Assembly (NCBI GenBank): GCA_002347365.1
Contig: DDWT01000021.1
Span: forward strand, 1 to 47,378
Origin: Actinobacteria bacterium UBA2279
Lineage (GTDB): Bacteria > Actinomycetota > Coriobacteriia > Anaerosomatales > Anaerosomataceae
DNA: 47,378 nucleotides
Direction of reading: 5' to 3'
A program made the position numbers and the translations under genes. Every line of letters starts with the position of its first letter. The stretch's first letter is position 1. This document shows, in pieces, positions 7,811-16,080 of this stretch. The notes beneath the pieces were generated by a model. The model was not told the DNA's origin. It was given only the letters and a program-made list of their open reading frames with translations, and did not search any database.

Positions 7811-9904
7811 GTGCTCGAGGAGTTCTTTTCTCCTCGCTCGGTCGCGGTGGTCGGCGTGTCCCGTGATGAGGGCAAGGTCGGACACATCGTCTTTGACAAC
7901 CTCCGCGCTGGTGGATTCACCGGCGAAGTCTATCCAGTGAATCCCGGAGCCGATGATATCCACGGTTTCCGCTGCTATCCTTCTGTGACCGCGATCGACG
8001 GAGACGTCGACCTCGCGGTCATCGTCGTTCCGGCTCGCCTGGCCGACGGGGTCGTGCGCGAGTGCGGCGAGAAGGGTATTCGCTCCGTCGTAGTGATCAC
8101 TGCGGGTTTCAAGGAGACCGGCCCGGCCGGTGCTGTCCTGGAGCGGGCACTCGTGGAGACCGCCCGATCCTACGGGATCAGGCTACTCGGACCGAACTGC
8201 CTCGGCCTTATCTCTGCACACTCCGCACTCAATGCGTCATTCGCTGTTACGATGCCCCGAGCCGGGTCGATCTCGTTCATGTCCCAGTCCGGTGCATTGG
8301 GGACCGCGGTTCTCGATTGGACGGCGGGCGAAGGCATCGGTCTGGCCAACTTCGTCTCGCTCGGCAACAAGGCCGACATCTCCGAGGTCGATCTGGTCAA
8401 GGCGTGGGCCGACGATCCGAACACCAAAGTCGTCGCAGCCTACCTTGAAGCCGTCGGCGACGGCCGCGGCTTCGTTGACGCAGTGAGTGCGCTTGTCAGG
8501 CATAAGCCGTTCGTAGCACTCAAGTCCGGCGTCTCGGATGCCGGTGCACGCGCAGTGTCGTCGCACACCGGTAGCCTTGCCGGTTCGGAGCGGGCATATG
8601 ACGCCGCGTTCCTCAAGGCTGGCGCGATAAGGGCGCACACGGTCGAAGAACTCTTCGACGTTGCCATGGCTTTCTCGCGACAGCCGCTGCCCGCCGGACC
8701 CGGACTCATCATCCTCACCAATGCAGGTGGCCCCGCGATTCTCGCGACGGACGCATGCGAGCGCAACGGGGTCTCGCTGGCATCTCTTGAGAACGACACG
8801 ATCAGCCGACTTCAAGAGGTTCTGCCGGAAGCGGCCGCGCTGTACAACCCGGTCGATGTGCTCGGAGATGCTCCCGCTTCGCGTTACGAAAACGCTCTCC
8901 GAATCCTGGTCGACGACCCGAACGTGCGGGCGGTTCTCGTGATCCTCACGCCTCAGGCGACGACAGAGGCCAAACTCACTGCCGATGCCATTGCGCAGAT
9001 CGCCCGAGAGTCAGGTGTGACCACGCTTGCCTGTTTCATGGGTGATACAGCGGTGGCACAGGGAGTCCGCGCGCTTCGCGAAGGCGGCATACCTCACTAC
9101 CCGTTCCCGGAACGGGCTGTCGCCACGATAGCGGCGATGCAGAAGCATCGCCGCACGCTCGAGGCGCCTCCGTCGGCCCCCGCTCCGGTTGAGGCCGATC
9201 GCGCACTTGTGGCCGAAGCCATCGCGCACGCAAAACACGCCGGACGCACGTTCATCACCGAACAATCCGCCTCACGTATCGCGGAAGCATATGGCATTCC
9301 CGTGCCGCGAGGCGGTCTTGCGCGCGACTTCGCCGAGGCACGGAAGATGGCCTCCGAGATCGGCTACCCGGTCGTCATGAAGATCGCCAGTCCCGATATC
9401 TTGCACAAGTCGGATATCGGCGGCATACAGGTGGGCATCGAAGATGAACCTGCACTGCTCGTCGCGTACGAGGAGATCCTCGCCCGCGCACGCTCATATA
9501 TGGCCGACGCCCGGATATGGGGCGTAACGCTCCAACAACAGGTGGTCGATGGTCGCGAGGTCATCATCGGCGTGAACCGCGACCCGCAGTTCGGTCCGCT
9601 CCTGATGTTCGGCCTTGGCGGCATATACGTTGAGGTACTCAAAGACGTCACCTTCCGCCTGTGCCCGGTGACTGCCGAGGAGGCCCACCGCATGCTGACG
9701 GAGATCCGGGGCTTCGGACTTCTGCGCGGCGCCCGTGGTCAGCGACCAGCCGACCTGGAATCCGTTGTGGATGTGATCACGCGCATCTCGGCGCTCGTCA
9801 TGGACTTCGACGACATCACGGAACTCGACATCAACCCTCTCATCGTGCACGACCGTGGCGACGGCAGCGTCGCCGCAGATATCCGTATCGGGATCGGAGG
9901 ATGA
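7811..9904 (+). CDS. ADP-forming acetate/acyl-CoA synthetase, fused alpha-beta subunits
   Basis: Interconverts acyl-CoA + ADP + Pi with acid + CoA + ATP, a substrate-level phosphorylation step common in anaerobes and archaea. The 697-residue chain runs: CoA-binding domain (about 1-130, starting FSPRSVAVVGVS), succinyl-CoA-ligase-like domains (about 140-460) with the phospho-histidine motif SSHTGSLAGSE (His252), then an ATP-grasp domain (about 480-697) with PVVMKIASPDILHKSD and ELDINPL. GTG 7811 is supported by GGGGGAGG at 7794-7801; a longer in-frame opening would overlap rpmF. Protein acetyltransferase (Pat-type) relatives share this architecture, but no GNAT domain is present. The substrate (acetate, propionate or aryl acids) cannot be told. 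Cytosolic. Confidence 0.9.
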   Translation: MLEEFFSPRSVAVVGVSRDEGKVGHIVFDNLRAGGFTGEVYPVNPGADDIHGFRCYPSVTAIDGDVDLAVIVVPARLADGVVRECGEKGIRSVVVITAGFKETGPAGAVLERALVETARSYGIRLLGPNCLGLISAHSALNASFAVTMPRAGSISFMSQSGALGTAVLDWTAGEGIGLANFVSLGNKADISEVDLVKAWADDPNTKVVAAYLEAVGDGRGFVDAVSALVRHKPFVALKSGVSDAGARAVSSHTGSLAGSERAYDAAFLKAGAIRAHTVEELFDVAMAFSRQPLPAGPGLIILTNAGGPAILATDACERNGVSLASLENDTISRLQEVLPEAAALYNPVDVLGDAPASRYENALRILVDDPNVRAVLVILTPQATTEAKLTADAIAQIARESGVTTLACFMGDTAVAQGVRALREGGIPHYPFPERAVATIAAMQKHRRTLEAPPSAPAPVEADRALVAEAIAHAKHAGRTFITEQSASRIAEAYGIPVPRGGLARDFAEARKMASEIGYPVVMKIASPDILHKSDIGGIQVGIEDEPALLVAYEEILARARSYMADARIWGVTLQQQVVDGREVIIGVNRDPQFGPLLMFGLGGIYVEVLKDVTFRLCPVTAEEAHRMLTEIRGFGLLRGARGQRPADLESVVDVITRISALVMDFDDITELDINPLIVHDRGDGSVAADIRIGIGG
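9896..9900 (+). promoter_or_regulatory. ribosome-binding site deciding the start of the BioD/DRTGG gene
   Basis: GGAGG ends directly before ATG 9901, leaving no spacer, but lies 6 bases before the second ATG at 9907, which is therefore preferred. The site is inside the last codons of the synthetase gene. Confidence 0.65.
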
Positions 9905-9906
9905 CC

Positions 9907-10971
9907 ATGCAAGCGATCCTTGTGACATCAACAGCTCCCTATTCCGGGAAGAGCGGCATCGCGCTTGCGCTGATTCACGAGCTGCAGGCACGCGGTCTGA
10001 GGACCGGCTACTTCAAGCCATACGGCACGATGCCGGTCATCGTGGATGGCATCACGACCGATCAAGACGCCCTCTACGTGAACCGCTGCTGTCTCGCGGA
10101 GCCTGTGCCTCTTGCCGACATGTGTCCTATCGTTCGCACGCAAGCTTTCATTGAAGGCGTCCTCGCGCATCAGAGCGAAGGGCTGGAGGACCGCCTTACA
10201 TCCGCGTACAGATCATGTGCACAAGGGCGCGACGTGATGGTCATCGAGGGTCACAGCGATCTGTACCAGGCCCGTAGCATCGGTCTGTCAGTCGAGCGCG
10301 TCGCCACACTCCTCGATGCGTCCGCGCTTCTGATCGATCGTCCTACCGGCATGGACCTGCCTGACGACGTACTGACCCTTGCAGAATCTCTCGGGGACCA
10401 TCTTGGCGGCGTCTTGCTCAACTGGGTGCACGAGTCGCAGAGCGATTTCGTAGTCCGCCGAATCGCCCCGTTCCTCGAGGCCTCAGGAGTCAAGGTCCTC
10501 GGGATCCTGCCACACGATGCCGCACTCTCTTCTGTGACCGTGGGGGAGATCGTGGAGGCGCTGGGTGGCACCGTCTTGTGCGCCGAAGACCGTCTGGACG
10601 AATCCGTCGAGACGTTCATGGTGGGCGCCATGGGTCAAGACAAGGCGCTTCGCTTCTTCCGTCGAAAGGCTCGCAAAGCTGTGATCACGGGTGGCGACCG
10701 CGCCGACGTCCAGCTTGCCGCTCTGGAGACGAACACCCATGCGCTCATCCTTACCGGAAACCTTCCGCCCGGCTCTCTTGTCCTGTCACGCGCCGAGGAG
10801 CTCGGTGTCCCGATGATCATGGTGGACACCGATACCCTGGCCGCCGTCGAGAAGATGGAGGCACTGATGGGGCACGTGAGACTCCATGACGTGAAGAAGG
10901 CTGCTAGAATACGCGAAATGCTGAACCAGGCTGTAGACATGGACGCGCTGCTGGCCGCATTCGGCATCTGA
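9907..10971 (+). CDS. BioD-like/DRTGG-domain protein (stand-alone relative of the phosphotransacetylase N-terminus)
   Basis: A 354-residue protein. The N-terminal half (about 1-210) is a BioD-like P-loop domain, with STAPYSGKSG as the nucleotide loop, the KPYGTMP segment, and VIEGHSDLYQ. The second half (about 215-325) resembles a DRTGG domain, including KAVITGGDRADVQLAAL and ALILTGNLPPG. This combination forms the regulatory N-terminus of long phosphotransacetylases (COG0857), but no Pta catalytic domain follows here. The gene overlaps the acetyl-CoA synthetase region at the ATGA junction and likely shares its mRNA, so a regulatory or sensing role for that enzyme is a reasonable inference. 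Ligand unknown. Confidence 0.8.
   Translation: MQAILVTSTAPYSGKSGIALALIHELQARGLRTGYFKPYGTMPVIVDGITTDQDALYVNRCCLAEPVPLADMCPIVRTQAFIEGVLAHQSEGLEDRLTSAYRSCAQGRDVMVIEGHSDLYQARSIGLSVERVATLLDASALLIDRPTGMDLPDDVLTLAESLGDHLGGVLLNWVHESQSDFVVRRIAPFLEASGVKVLGILPHDAALSSVTVGEIVEALGGTVLCAEDRLDESVETFMVGAMGQDKALRFFRRKARKAVITGGDRADVQLAALETNTHALILTGNLPPGSLVLSRAEELGVPMIMVDTDTLAAVEKMEALMGHVRLHDVKKAARIREMLNQAVDMDALLAAFGI
10902..10910 (+). promoter_or_regulatory. possible extended -10 promoter for plsX, inside the upstream gene
   Basis: TGCTAGAAT forms an extended -10 element (TG-n-TAGAAT) about 88 bases before plsX. It is encoded by the locally rare codons AGA and ATA in an otherwise GC-rich gene, which suggests selection on the DNA rather than the protein. 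No good -35 hexamer is visible. Confidence 0.35.
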
Positions 10972-10997
10972 CTCACGGTACAGAGCGAGGAGCCCGT

Positions 10998-12038
10998 ATG
11001 AGCGCAGCCGAACGCGTCATCGTCGCCGTCGATGCCATGGGTGGCGACCACGCGCCTGAGGTGGTCCTCCAAGGAGTGGCTGAAGCTCTTGCCGTCGACT
11101 CGGAACTCGTGGTGTTGTTGACAGGCCCACACGACGTCGTCACACCCTTCGTCGCTTCTCACCAGCGCATCGAGGCTGTCGTCACCACCCAGGTCATCGA
11201 AATGGGGGAGCACCCCGCCAATGCGGTGCGCTCAAAGAACGACTCATCCATCGTCGTTGGCTGTCGCCTCGTCAAAGATGGCCGGGCTGCTGCGTTCTTC
11301 TCGGCAGGCAGTACGGGCGCATGCATGGCCGCTGCCACGCTTATCATGGGTCGTCTCTCGGGCGTATCGCGACCCGCGATCGCCACGGTCATCCCCGCGT
11401 CGGATCGTCCCTGCGTTCTACTCGACATCGGTGCGAACGCCGACGTGAAACCCGAGAATCTCGTACAGTTCGCGCTGATGGGCCGTGCCTACGCGCAGGT
11501 GCTCCTCGAGCGCACCGAACCGTCGATCGGTCTGCTCAATATCGGGGAGGAGCCGACGAAAGGTTCTATGCTCGCCCAGGAGGCGCATTCGCTCATGGCC
11601 GCCAACGTGCCCGGATTCACCGGCAACGTTGAGGGTCGCGACATACCGCTGGGAACCGTCGACGTTGTGGTCACCGACGGCTTCACCGGCAACGTTGCGC
11701 TCAAGTTGCTTGAGGGACTCTCCAAGACGTTGCTGGGTCAGGTGAAGGCGGCGATGACCGAGAGCGCTCTCAACACGATCGCGGCTGCCGTCTTGCAGCC
11801 ATCGCTCAAGCGGCTCAAAGACCGGCTGGACCCCGATATGTACGGCGGCGCACCGCTTCTGGGTGTGAAAGGCGTGTGTATCATCGGCCACGGCAGCTCC
11901 AGCGCCCGCGCGATTCGAAGCGGAGTGCTGGTAAGCGCCCGGGTTGCCCGCGCTGGACTACCGGCGATGATCGAACGCTCGGTAGCGGAGCTGCAGGCAG
12001 AGCAGGGCACGCTTTCCCCTGGTGTGGCGAACGTGTAA
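10998..12038 (+). CDS. plsX: phosphate acyltransferase PlsX
   Basis: Converts acyl-ACP to acyl-phosphate, the donor for glycerol-3-phosphate acylation by PlsY. At 346 residues it has the standard length. The N-terminal AVDAMGGDHAP motif is diagnostic, and FFSAGSTGACMAAA, PVLLDIGAN-like (CVLLDIGANADV) and VTDGFTGNVALK segments are also typical. ATG 10998 has GCGAGG upstream. It opens the fatty acid cluster, as in many bacteria (plsX-fabH). Acyl-phosphate from FakA/FakB at the left end of the window would enter the same pathway. Peripheral membrane enzyme by family. Confidence 0.97.
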   Translation: MSAAERVIVAVDAMGGDHAPEVVLQGVAEALAVDSELVVLLTGPHDVVTPFVASHQRIEAVVTTQVIEMGEHPANAVRSKNDSSIVVGCRLVKDGRAAAFFSAGSTGACMAAATLIMGRLSGVSRPAIATVIPASDRPCVLLDIGANADVKPENLVQFALMGRAYAQVLLERTEPSIGLLNIGEEPTKGSMLAQEAHSLMAANVPGFTGNVEGRDIPLGTVDVVVTDGFTGNVALKLLEGLSKTLLGQVKAAMTESALNTIAAAVLQPSLKRLKDRLDPDMYGGAPLLGVKGVCIIGHGSSSARAIRSGVLVSARVARAGLPAMIERSVAELQAEQGTLSPGVANV

Positions 12039-12104
12039 ACTACACGGACGTTCGACTGGGCCGGCGCCCGGCAGCGCCTACAACGAGGAGCCAACAACCC
12101 CCTT

Positions 12105-13094
12105 ATGAACAACGCAGCTATCATCGGCGTAGGTTCGTATCTGCCCGACCGCCGACTCACGAACCTCGATCTTGAGGGTATGGTAGATACCTCGGATGAG
12201 TGGATAACCACGCGCACCGGCATCAGCGAACGTCGCCTTGCCGAGGACACGCAGACTACCTCTGATCTGGCGACCAACGCAGCACGCGCCGCGATGGCGG
12301 ATGCGGGAGTCGGTCCCGCCGACGTTGACCTCCTGATCGTCGGGACCTCAAGCCCCGATATGATCTTCCCGTCGACCGCCTGCATCACCCAGGCCAACCT
12401 CGGCCTCAGTTGCCCCGCCTACGATGTCATGGCGGCCTGCACGAGCTTCATCTTCGCACTGCAGAACGCCACCGCAGCCATCGAGAGCGGCAGAGCCCGG
12501 ACGGTACTGGTGGTCGGTGCCGATGCACTCACGCGCCACGTCGACTTCTCCGATCGCGGCACATGCGTGTTGTTCGGCGACGGTGCGGGAGCATTCGTTC
12601 TGCAAGCCGCCGACACGGCAGGCATCCTGGGTGTCGACCTGGGCTCCGACGGATCGGGTGCGGACGTCCTGAGGATTCCCGCAGGCGGAGCGGCGCTTCC
12701 GGCTACAGTCCAAACCGTTGAGGCCGGATTGCACTACGTGCAGATGGCGGGCAACGAAGTCTTCAAGTTCGCCGTGCGTGTCATCCCGAAGACCACGGAA
12801 GCGGCGCTCGCACAATCGGGACTCTCCGTGGGCGACATCGACTGGCTGATCCCGCACCAGGCGAACCAGAGGATCCTCGACACGGTTGCCGACCGTCTCG
12901 GCCTGCCGCACGAGAAGGTCGTCTCCAATATCGCGCTCACCGGCAACACGTCCGCTGCCTCGATACCGCTTGCTGTGGACGACCTGTATACTAGCGGCAA
13001 CTTACAGCCGGGCGACGTTCTCGCCCTTGTTGGATTCGGCGCAGGGCTCACTTGGGGAGCCGCCATAGTGCGTTGGACCAAGGAGGTCCGCTAG
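12105..13094 (+). CDS. fabH: beta-ketoacyl-ACP synthase III
   Basis: Starts type II fatty acid synthesis by condensing an acyl-CoA primer with malonyl-ACP. The 329-residue protein carries the complete Cys-His-Asn triad: Cys112 in MAACTSF, His251 in PHQANQR and Asn281 in GNTSAAS. The N-terminal DEWITTRTGI and C-terminal GFGAGLTWGA segments are typical. ATG 12105 has GAGGAG at 12085-12090, a rather long spacer of 14 bases. A weak promoter-like pair (TTTCCC 12013-12018, TAAACT 12036-12041) overlaps the end of plsX. Straight- or branched-chain primer preference cannot be told. Confidence 0.97.
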   Translation: MNNAAIIGVGSYLPDRRLTNLDLEGMVDTSDEWITTRTGISERRLAEDTQTTSDLATNAARAAMADAGVGPADVDLLIVGTSSPDMIFPSTACITQANLGLSCPAYDVMAACTSFIFALQNATAAIESGRARTVLVVGADALTRHVDFSDRGTCVLFGDGAGAFVLQAADTAGILGVDLGSDGSGADVLRIPAGGAALPATVQTVEAGLHYVQMAGNEVFKFAVRVIPKTTEAALAQSGLSVGDIDWLIPHQANQRILDTVADRLGLPHEKVVSNIALTGNTSAASIPLAVDDLYTSGNLQPGDVLALVGFGAGLTWGAAIVRWTKEVR

Positions 13095-14042
13095 ATGGCC
13101 CTGCTTACTCGTCTCACAAGCCTACTGGGCATCGACTATCCCATCATTCAGGGCGGCATGGCCTGGACTGCGACGGCTGAGCTTGCCGCTGCCGTCAGCA
13201 ATGGGGGCGGCCTGGGCGTCATCGGCGCCGGCCACATGCCCACCGAGATACTCCGCGACGAGATCCGCCGCGCGAAGACGCTCACCGACAGACCGTTCGC
13301 CGTGAACCTCATGCTGCTGACGCCCCATATCGACGACCTCGTCGCCATGGTGATCGAAGAGGGCGTTCACGCGGTCACAACGGGTGCGGGAAATCCCGCC
13401 AAGTACATGACCGGTCTCAAGGAGCGCAGTATCAAGGTCATCACCGTTGTCCCGTCCGTAGCGCTGGCGAAGCGTATGGAATCGATCGGGGCGGATGCGG
13501 TGATCGGCGAAGGCATGGAAGCCGGGGGACACATCGGTGAACTCACGACGCTCGTGCTGACTCCGCAGCTTGTCGACGCGGTGAGCGTTCCGGTGGTCGC
13601 AGCCGGCGGTATCGCCGACGGCAGAGGCATGGTCGCAGCCTTCGCGCTCGGCGCCGAGGGCGTGCAGATCGGCACGCGATTCATGTGCGCCGATGAGTGC
13701 ACGATCCATCCGGACATCAAGCAGCGGATACTCAAAGCCAAGGACCGCGACACCGTGGTGACCGGCTACTCGACCGGTCACCCTGTCCGCGTGATCAAGA
13801 ACAAGCTCTCGCGCCAGCTCGAGGCGCTCGACCGTGACAACAAGCCCGAGGAGCTTGAGAAGCTCGGAGCCGGCAGACTCGCTCTCGCGATGAAGCATGG
13901 CGACCTGGACATGGGTAGTGTCATGGCGGGACAGGTCGCTGCGCTGGTGTGCAAGATACAGCCGGCTGCCGAGATCATCACAGAGATCATGAGCGAGACC
14001 GAGAGCATCATGTCCGCTCTGCGCTCAACATTCGAGGCGTAG
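13095..14042 (+). CDS. fabK: enoyl-ACP reductase II (FabK, FMN-dependent)
   Basis: Reduces trans-2-enoyl-ACP in the last step of each elongation cycle, using a flavin instead of the FabI dehydrogenase fold. The 315-residue TIM barrel matches FabK in length and motifs: YPIIQGGMAW, NGGGLGVIG, the EGMEAGGHIGE segment with the catalytic-type His, VVAAGGIADGRG and the phosphate-binding GAEGVQIGTRF. AAGGAGGT (13080-13087) is 7 bases before ATG 13095, which directly abuts the fabH stop. No fabI is seen in the window, so this is the likely enoyl reductase, which family knowledge would predict to be triclosan-insensitive. Confidence 0.93.
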   Translation: MALLTRLTSLLGIDYPIIQGGMAWTATAELAAAVSNGGGLGVIGAGHMPTEILRDEIRRAKTLTDRPFAVNLMLLTPHIDDLVAMVIEEGVHAVTTGAGNPAKYMTGLKERSIKVITVVPSVALAKRMESIGADAVIGEGMEAGGHIGELTTLVLTPQLVDAVSVPVVAAGGIADGRGMVAAFALGAEGVQIGTRFMCADECTIHPDIKQRILKAKDRDTVVTGYSTGHPVRVIKNKLSRQLEALDRDNKPEELEKLGAGRLALAMKHGDLDMGSVMAGQVAALVCKIQPAAEIITEIMSETESIMSALRSTFEA

Positions 14043-14047
14043 ATCGT

Positions 14048-14965
14048 ATGGCCGTGGCTCACGCACTCGTGCTCCCCGGACAGGGTTCCCAACGCGTCGG
14101 CATGCTGGAGCGTCTTCCGGAGCTAGATTCCCTGGACCGGTTACTGGACGCCGCTGAGGCGCTCAGTGATCTTCGGCTTCGGCACATCGCAGCCGAAGGA
14201 CCCGACGAGGCGCTTGCGGATACTCGTGCAACCCAACCCCTCCTGTTCCTCACGGACTGGGCCTGGGGTTCTACGCTGCTGGCTGCAGGCCTTCAGCCCG
14301 TTGCAGTGGCGGGGCACAGTCTCGGTGAGTTCGCCGCCCTGGCTATCGCCGGAGCATTCTCTGTGGAGGCCGGCCTGGAGCTGGTGACCGAGCGAGCGCG
14401 GCTCATGAGTACGGCGGCCGCCGCTACTCCCGGTGCGATGAGCGCCGTCCTTGGCCTGGAGGGGTCCGATGTCGCGGACCTCATCGCGGGGATCTCCGGC
14501 GTATGGGTTGCAAACGACAACGCCCCGGGCCAGGTCGTCATCTCGGGCACACATGAAGGCGTCGAGGCCGCCACTGCGGCCCTGAGTGGCGCGGGCGCGC
14601 GGCGCATCATTCCACTTGCAGTCGCAGGGCCATTCCACTCGCCACTCATGGCCCCGGCTGCTGACGCGTTCGCACAGATCCTTGATGCTGCCGCATTCTC
14701 GGACACGACCATTCCGGTACTCCAGAACACCGACCCCACACCCACGAGGGATGCCCGAACCATTGTGTCGCGCCTCAAGACACAGATAACATCCCCGGTG
14801 AGGTGGACTGAGACCATGTATGGACTTCGGGACATGGGCGCCACTACTCTGGTCGAGGCTGGACCGGGCGCCGTCTTGAAGGGTCTCGCCCGTCGTACCG
14901 AAGGCTTGAAGGCCATCGCCGTCGAAGATGGTGGTCTAGGGTCTGTGATAGAGGAGTTGTCCTGA
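14048..14965 (+). CDS. fabD: malonyl-CoA:ACP transacylase
   Basis: Transfers malonyl from CoA to acyl carrier protein. The 305-residue protein shows LPGQGSQRVGM at the N-terminus, the nucleophile motif GHSLGEFAAL (Ser91), the ERARLM arginine motif and the catalytic His in GPFHSPLM (His197). ATG 14048 lies 5 bases after the fabK stop. An in-frame opening extends upstream into fabK but lacks family similarity. The gene ends in a TGATG overlap with fabG. Confidence 0.96.
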   Translation: MAVAHALVLPGQGSQRVGMLERLPELDSLDRLLDAAEALSDLRLRHIAAEGPDEALADTRATQPLLFLTDWAWGSTLLAAGLQPVAVAGHSLGEFAALAIAGAFSVEAGLELVTERARLMSTAAAATPGAMSAVLGLEGSDVADLIAGISGVWVANDNAPGQVVISGTHEGVEAATAALSGAGARRIIPLAVAGPFHSPLMAPAADAFAQILDAAAFSDTTIPVLQNTDPTPTRDARTIVSRLKTQITSPVRWTETMYGLRDMGATTLVEAGPGAVLKGLARRTEGLKAIAVEDGGLGSVIEELS

Positions 14966-15714
14966 TGCAGCGGCTTGCCGACAAGATCGCCGTCGTGACC
15001 GGTTCGTCGCGGGGCATCGGCGCTCAGATCGCCCGACGCCTGGCCTCCGAGGGTGCTGCGGTCGCAGTCAACTATGCGGGCAGCGAAGCGGCCGCACACG
15101 AAGTGGTCGAGTCGATACGCGCAGCGGGTGGTACCGCGGAGGCGTTCAAGGCCGATGTCAGTGACGCGGACAGCGTAGCCGCCCTCATGGACTCAGTGGT
15201 GCAGCGGTTCGGGCGCATCGATATCCTCGTCAATAACGCGGGTATCACTCGTGACGGCCTGCTCGTTCGCATGAGCGATGCGGACTGGGACGACGTCATA
15301 CACACGAACCTCTCGGGAGCCTTCTTCGCCACCCGGGCGGTCTCGAAGCTCATGATCAAGGCACGCTCCGGGTCGATCATCAACATCGCCTCCGTGGTGG
15401 GCCTCGTGGGCAATGCGGGCCAGGTGAACTACGCAGCAGCCAAGGCCGGCCTTGTGGGCATGACGAAGTCGGTCGCCCGTGAACTTGCCTCGCGGTCCGT
15501 TCGTGTCAACGCCGTGGCGCCCGGGTTCATCGAGACGGACATGACGGCTGATCTTCCCGAGGCCGCACGCGATGCCGCCCTCGGCAGCATCGCAATGAAG
15601 CGCATGGGTACTCCCGACGACGTCGCTGCCGTCGTAGCATTCCTCGCAAGTGACGAGGCCTCGTACATAACGGGACAAACCATTGCTGTTGATGGTGGAA
15701 TGACATTCGCCTGA
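14965..15714 (+). CDS. fabG: 3-oxoacyl-ACP reductase
   Basis: NADPH-dependent reduction of beta-ketoacyl-ACP. The 249-residue short-chain dehydrogenase has the cofactor loop TGSSRGIG, NNAG, and the catalytic Asn115-Ser143-Tyr156-Lys160 set (YAAAK at 156-160), ending with the usual TGQTIAVDGGM. The start overlaps the fabD stop (TGATG), with GAGGAG at 14951-14956. Position between fabD and acpP makes FabG much more likely than another SDR. Confidence 0.96.
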   Translation: MQRLADKIAVVTGSSRGIGAQIARRLASEGAAVAVNYAGSEAAAHEVVESIRAAGGTAEAFKADVSDADSVAALMDSVVQRFGRIDILVNNAGITRDGLLVRMSDADWDDVIHTNLSGAFFATRAVSKLMIKARSGSIINIASVVGLVGNAGQVNYAAAKAGLVGMTKSVARELASRSVRVNAVAPGFIETDMTADLPEAARDAALGSIAMKRMGTPDDVAAVVAFLASDEASYITGQTIAVDGGMTFA

Positions 15715-15750
15715 CCACGCGCACGCGCGCGTTCACACTGTTGTGGCAGG

Positions 15751-15760
15751 GGAGAGGAGG
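15751..15760 (+). promoter_or_regulatory. strong ribosome-binding site of acpP
   Basis: GGAGAGGAGG lies 8 bases before ATG 15769. It overlaps the alternative GTG start at 15760, so the ATG is the true start. The strength suits a highly expressed carrier protein. Confidence 0.75.
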
Positions 15761-15768
15761 TGTTACGC

Positions 15769-16008
15769 ATGGAGAAAGAGGAGATCTTTAACAAGGTCAA
15801 GGAGGTCATCGTCGACCAGCTCAACGCCGACGAGGACGATGTGACCCTCGAGGCGTCCTTCATCGATGATCTCGGCGCTGATTCGCTCGACATCGTCGAG
15901 TTGGTCATGGCGCTGGAGGAGTCATTCGGCATCTCCATCCCTGACGAGGAGGCCGAGAACATCAAGACGGTCGCCGACGCTGTGGACTACATCGTCGCTA
16001 CCGCCTGA
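15769..16008 (+). CDS. acpP: acyl carrier protein
   Basis: Small acidic four-helix carrier of growing acyl chains, 79 residues. The phosphopantetheine attachment motif is DDLGADSLD (Ser39), followed by the recognition helix with IVELVMALEE and the IPDEEAENIKTV segment. It follows fabG after a 54-base gap and is followed by a strong hairpin terminator, so it ends the first part of the fatty acid operon and may be the most abundant transcript end. Confidence 0.97.
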   Translation: MEKEEIFNKVKEVIVDQLNADEDDVTLEASFIDDLGADSLDIVELVMALEESFGISIPDEEAENIKTVADAVDYIVATA

Positions 16009-16025
16009 CACAAACCTGACTCACG

Positions 16026-16063
16026 GACACACCGGCCGATCACGGTCGGCCGGTGTGTCTTTC
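16026..16063 (+). terminator. intrinsic terminator after acpP
   Basis: A perfect 14-bp stem (16026-16039 with 16046-16059) around a 6-base loop is followed by TTTT-like TCTTTCC. It separates acpP from the FabK-like gene whose ribosome-binding site starts only 9 bases further on, so read-through or partial termination probably sets expression of the distal genes. Confidence 0.78.
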
Positions 16064-16080
16064 CCGCACTCGGAGGACTT

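Noticed and set aside
12060..12072. GCCGG-CGC-CCGGC hairpin between plsX and fabH, considered as an operator
   Set aside because: A 5-bp GC-rich repeat is expected by chance in this sequence, and it matches no fatty acid regulator site that I can name.
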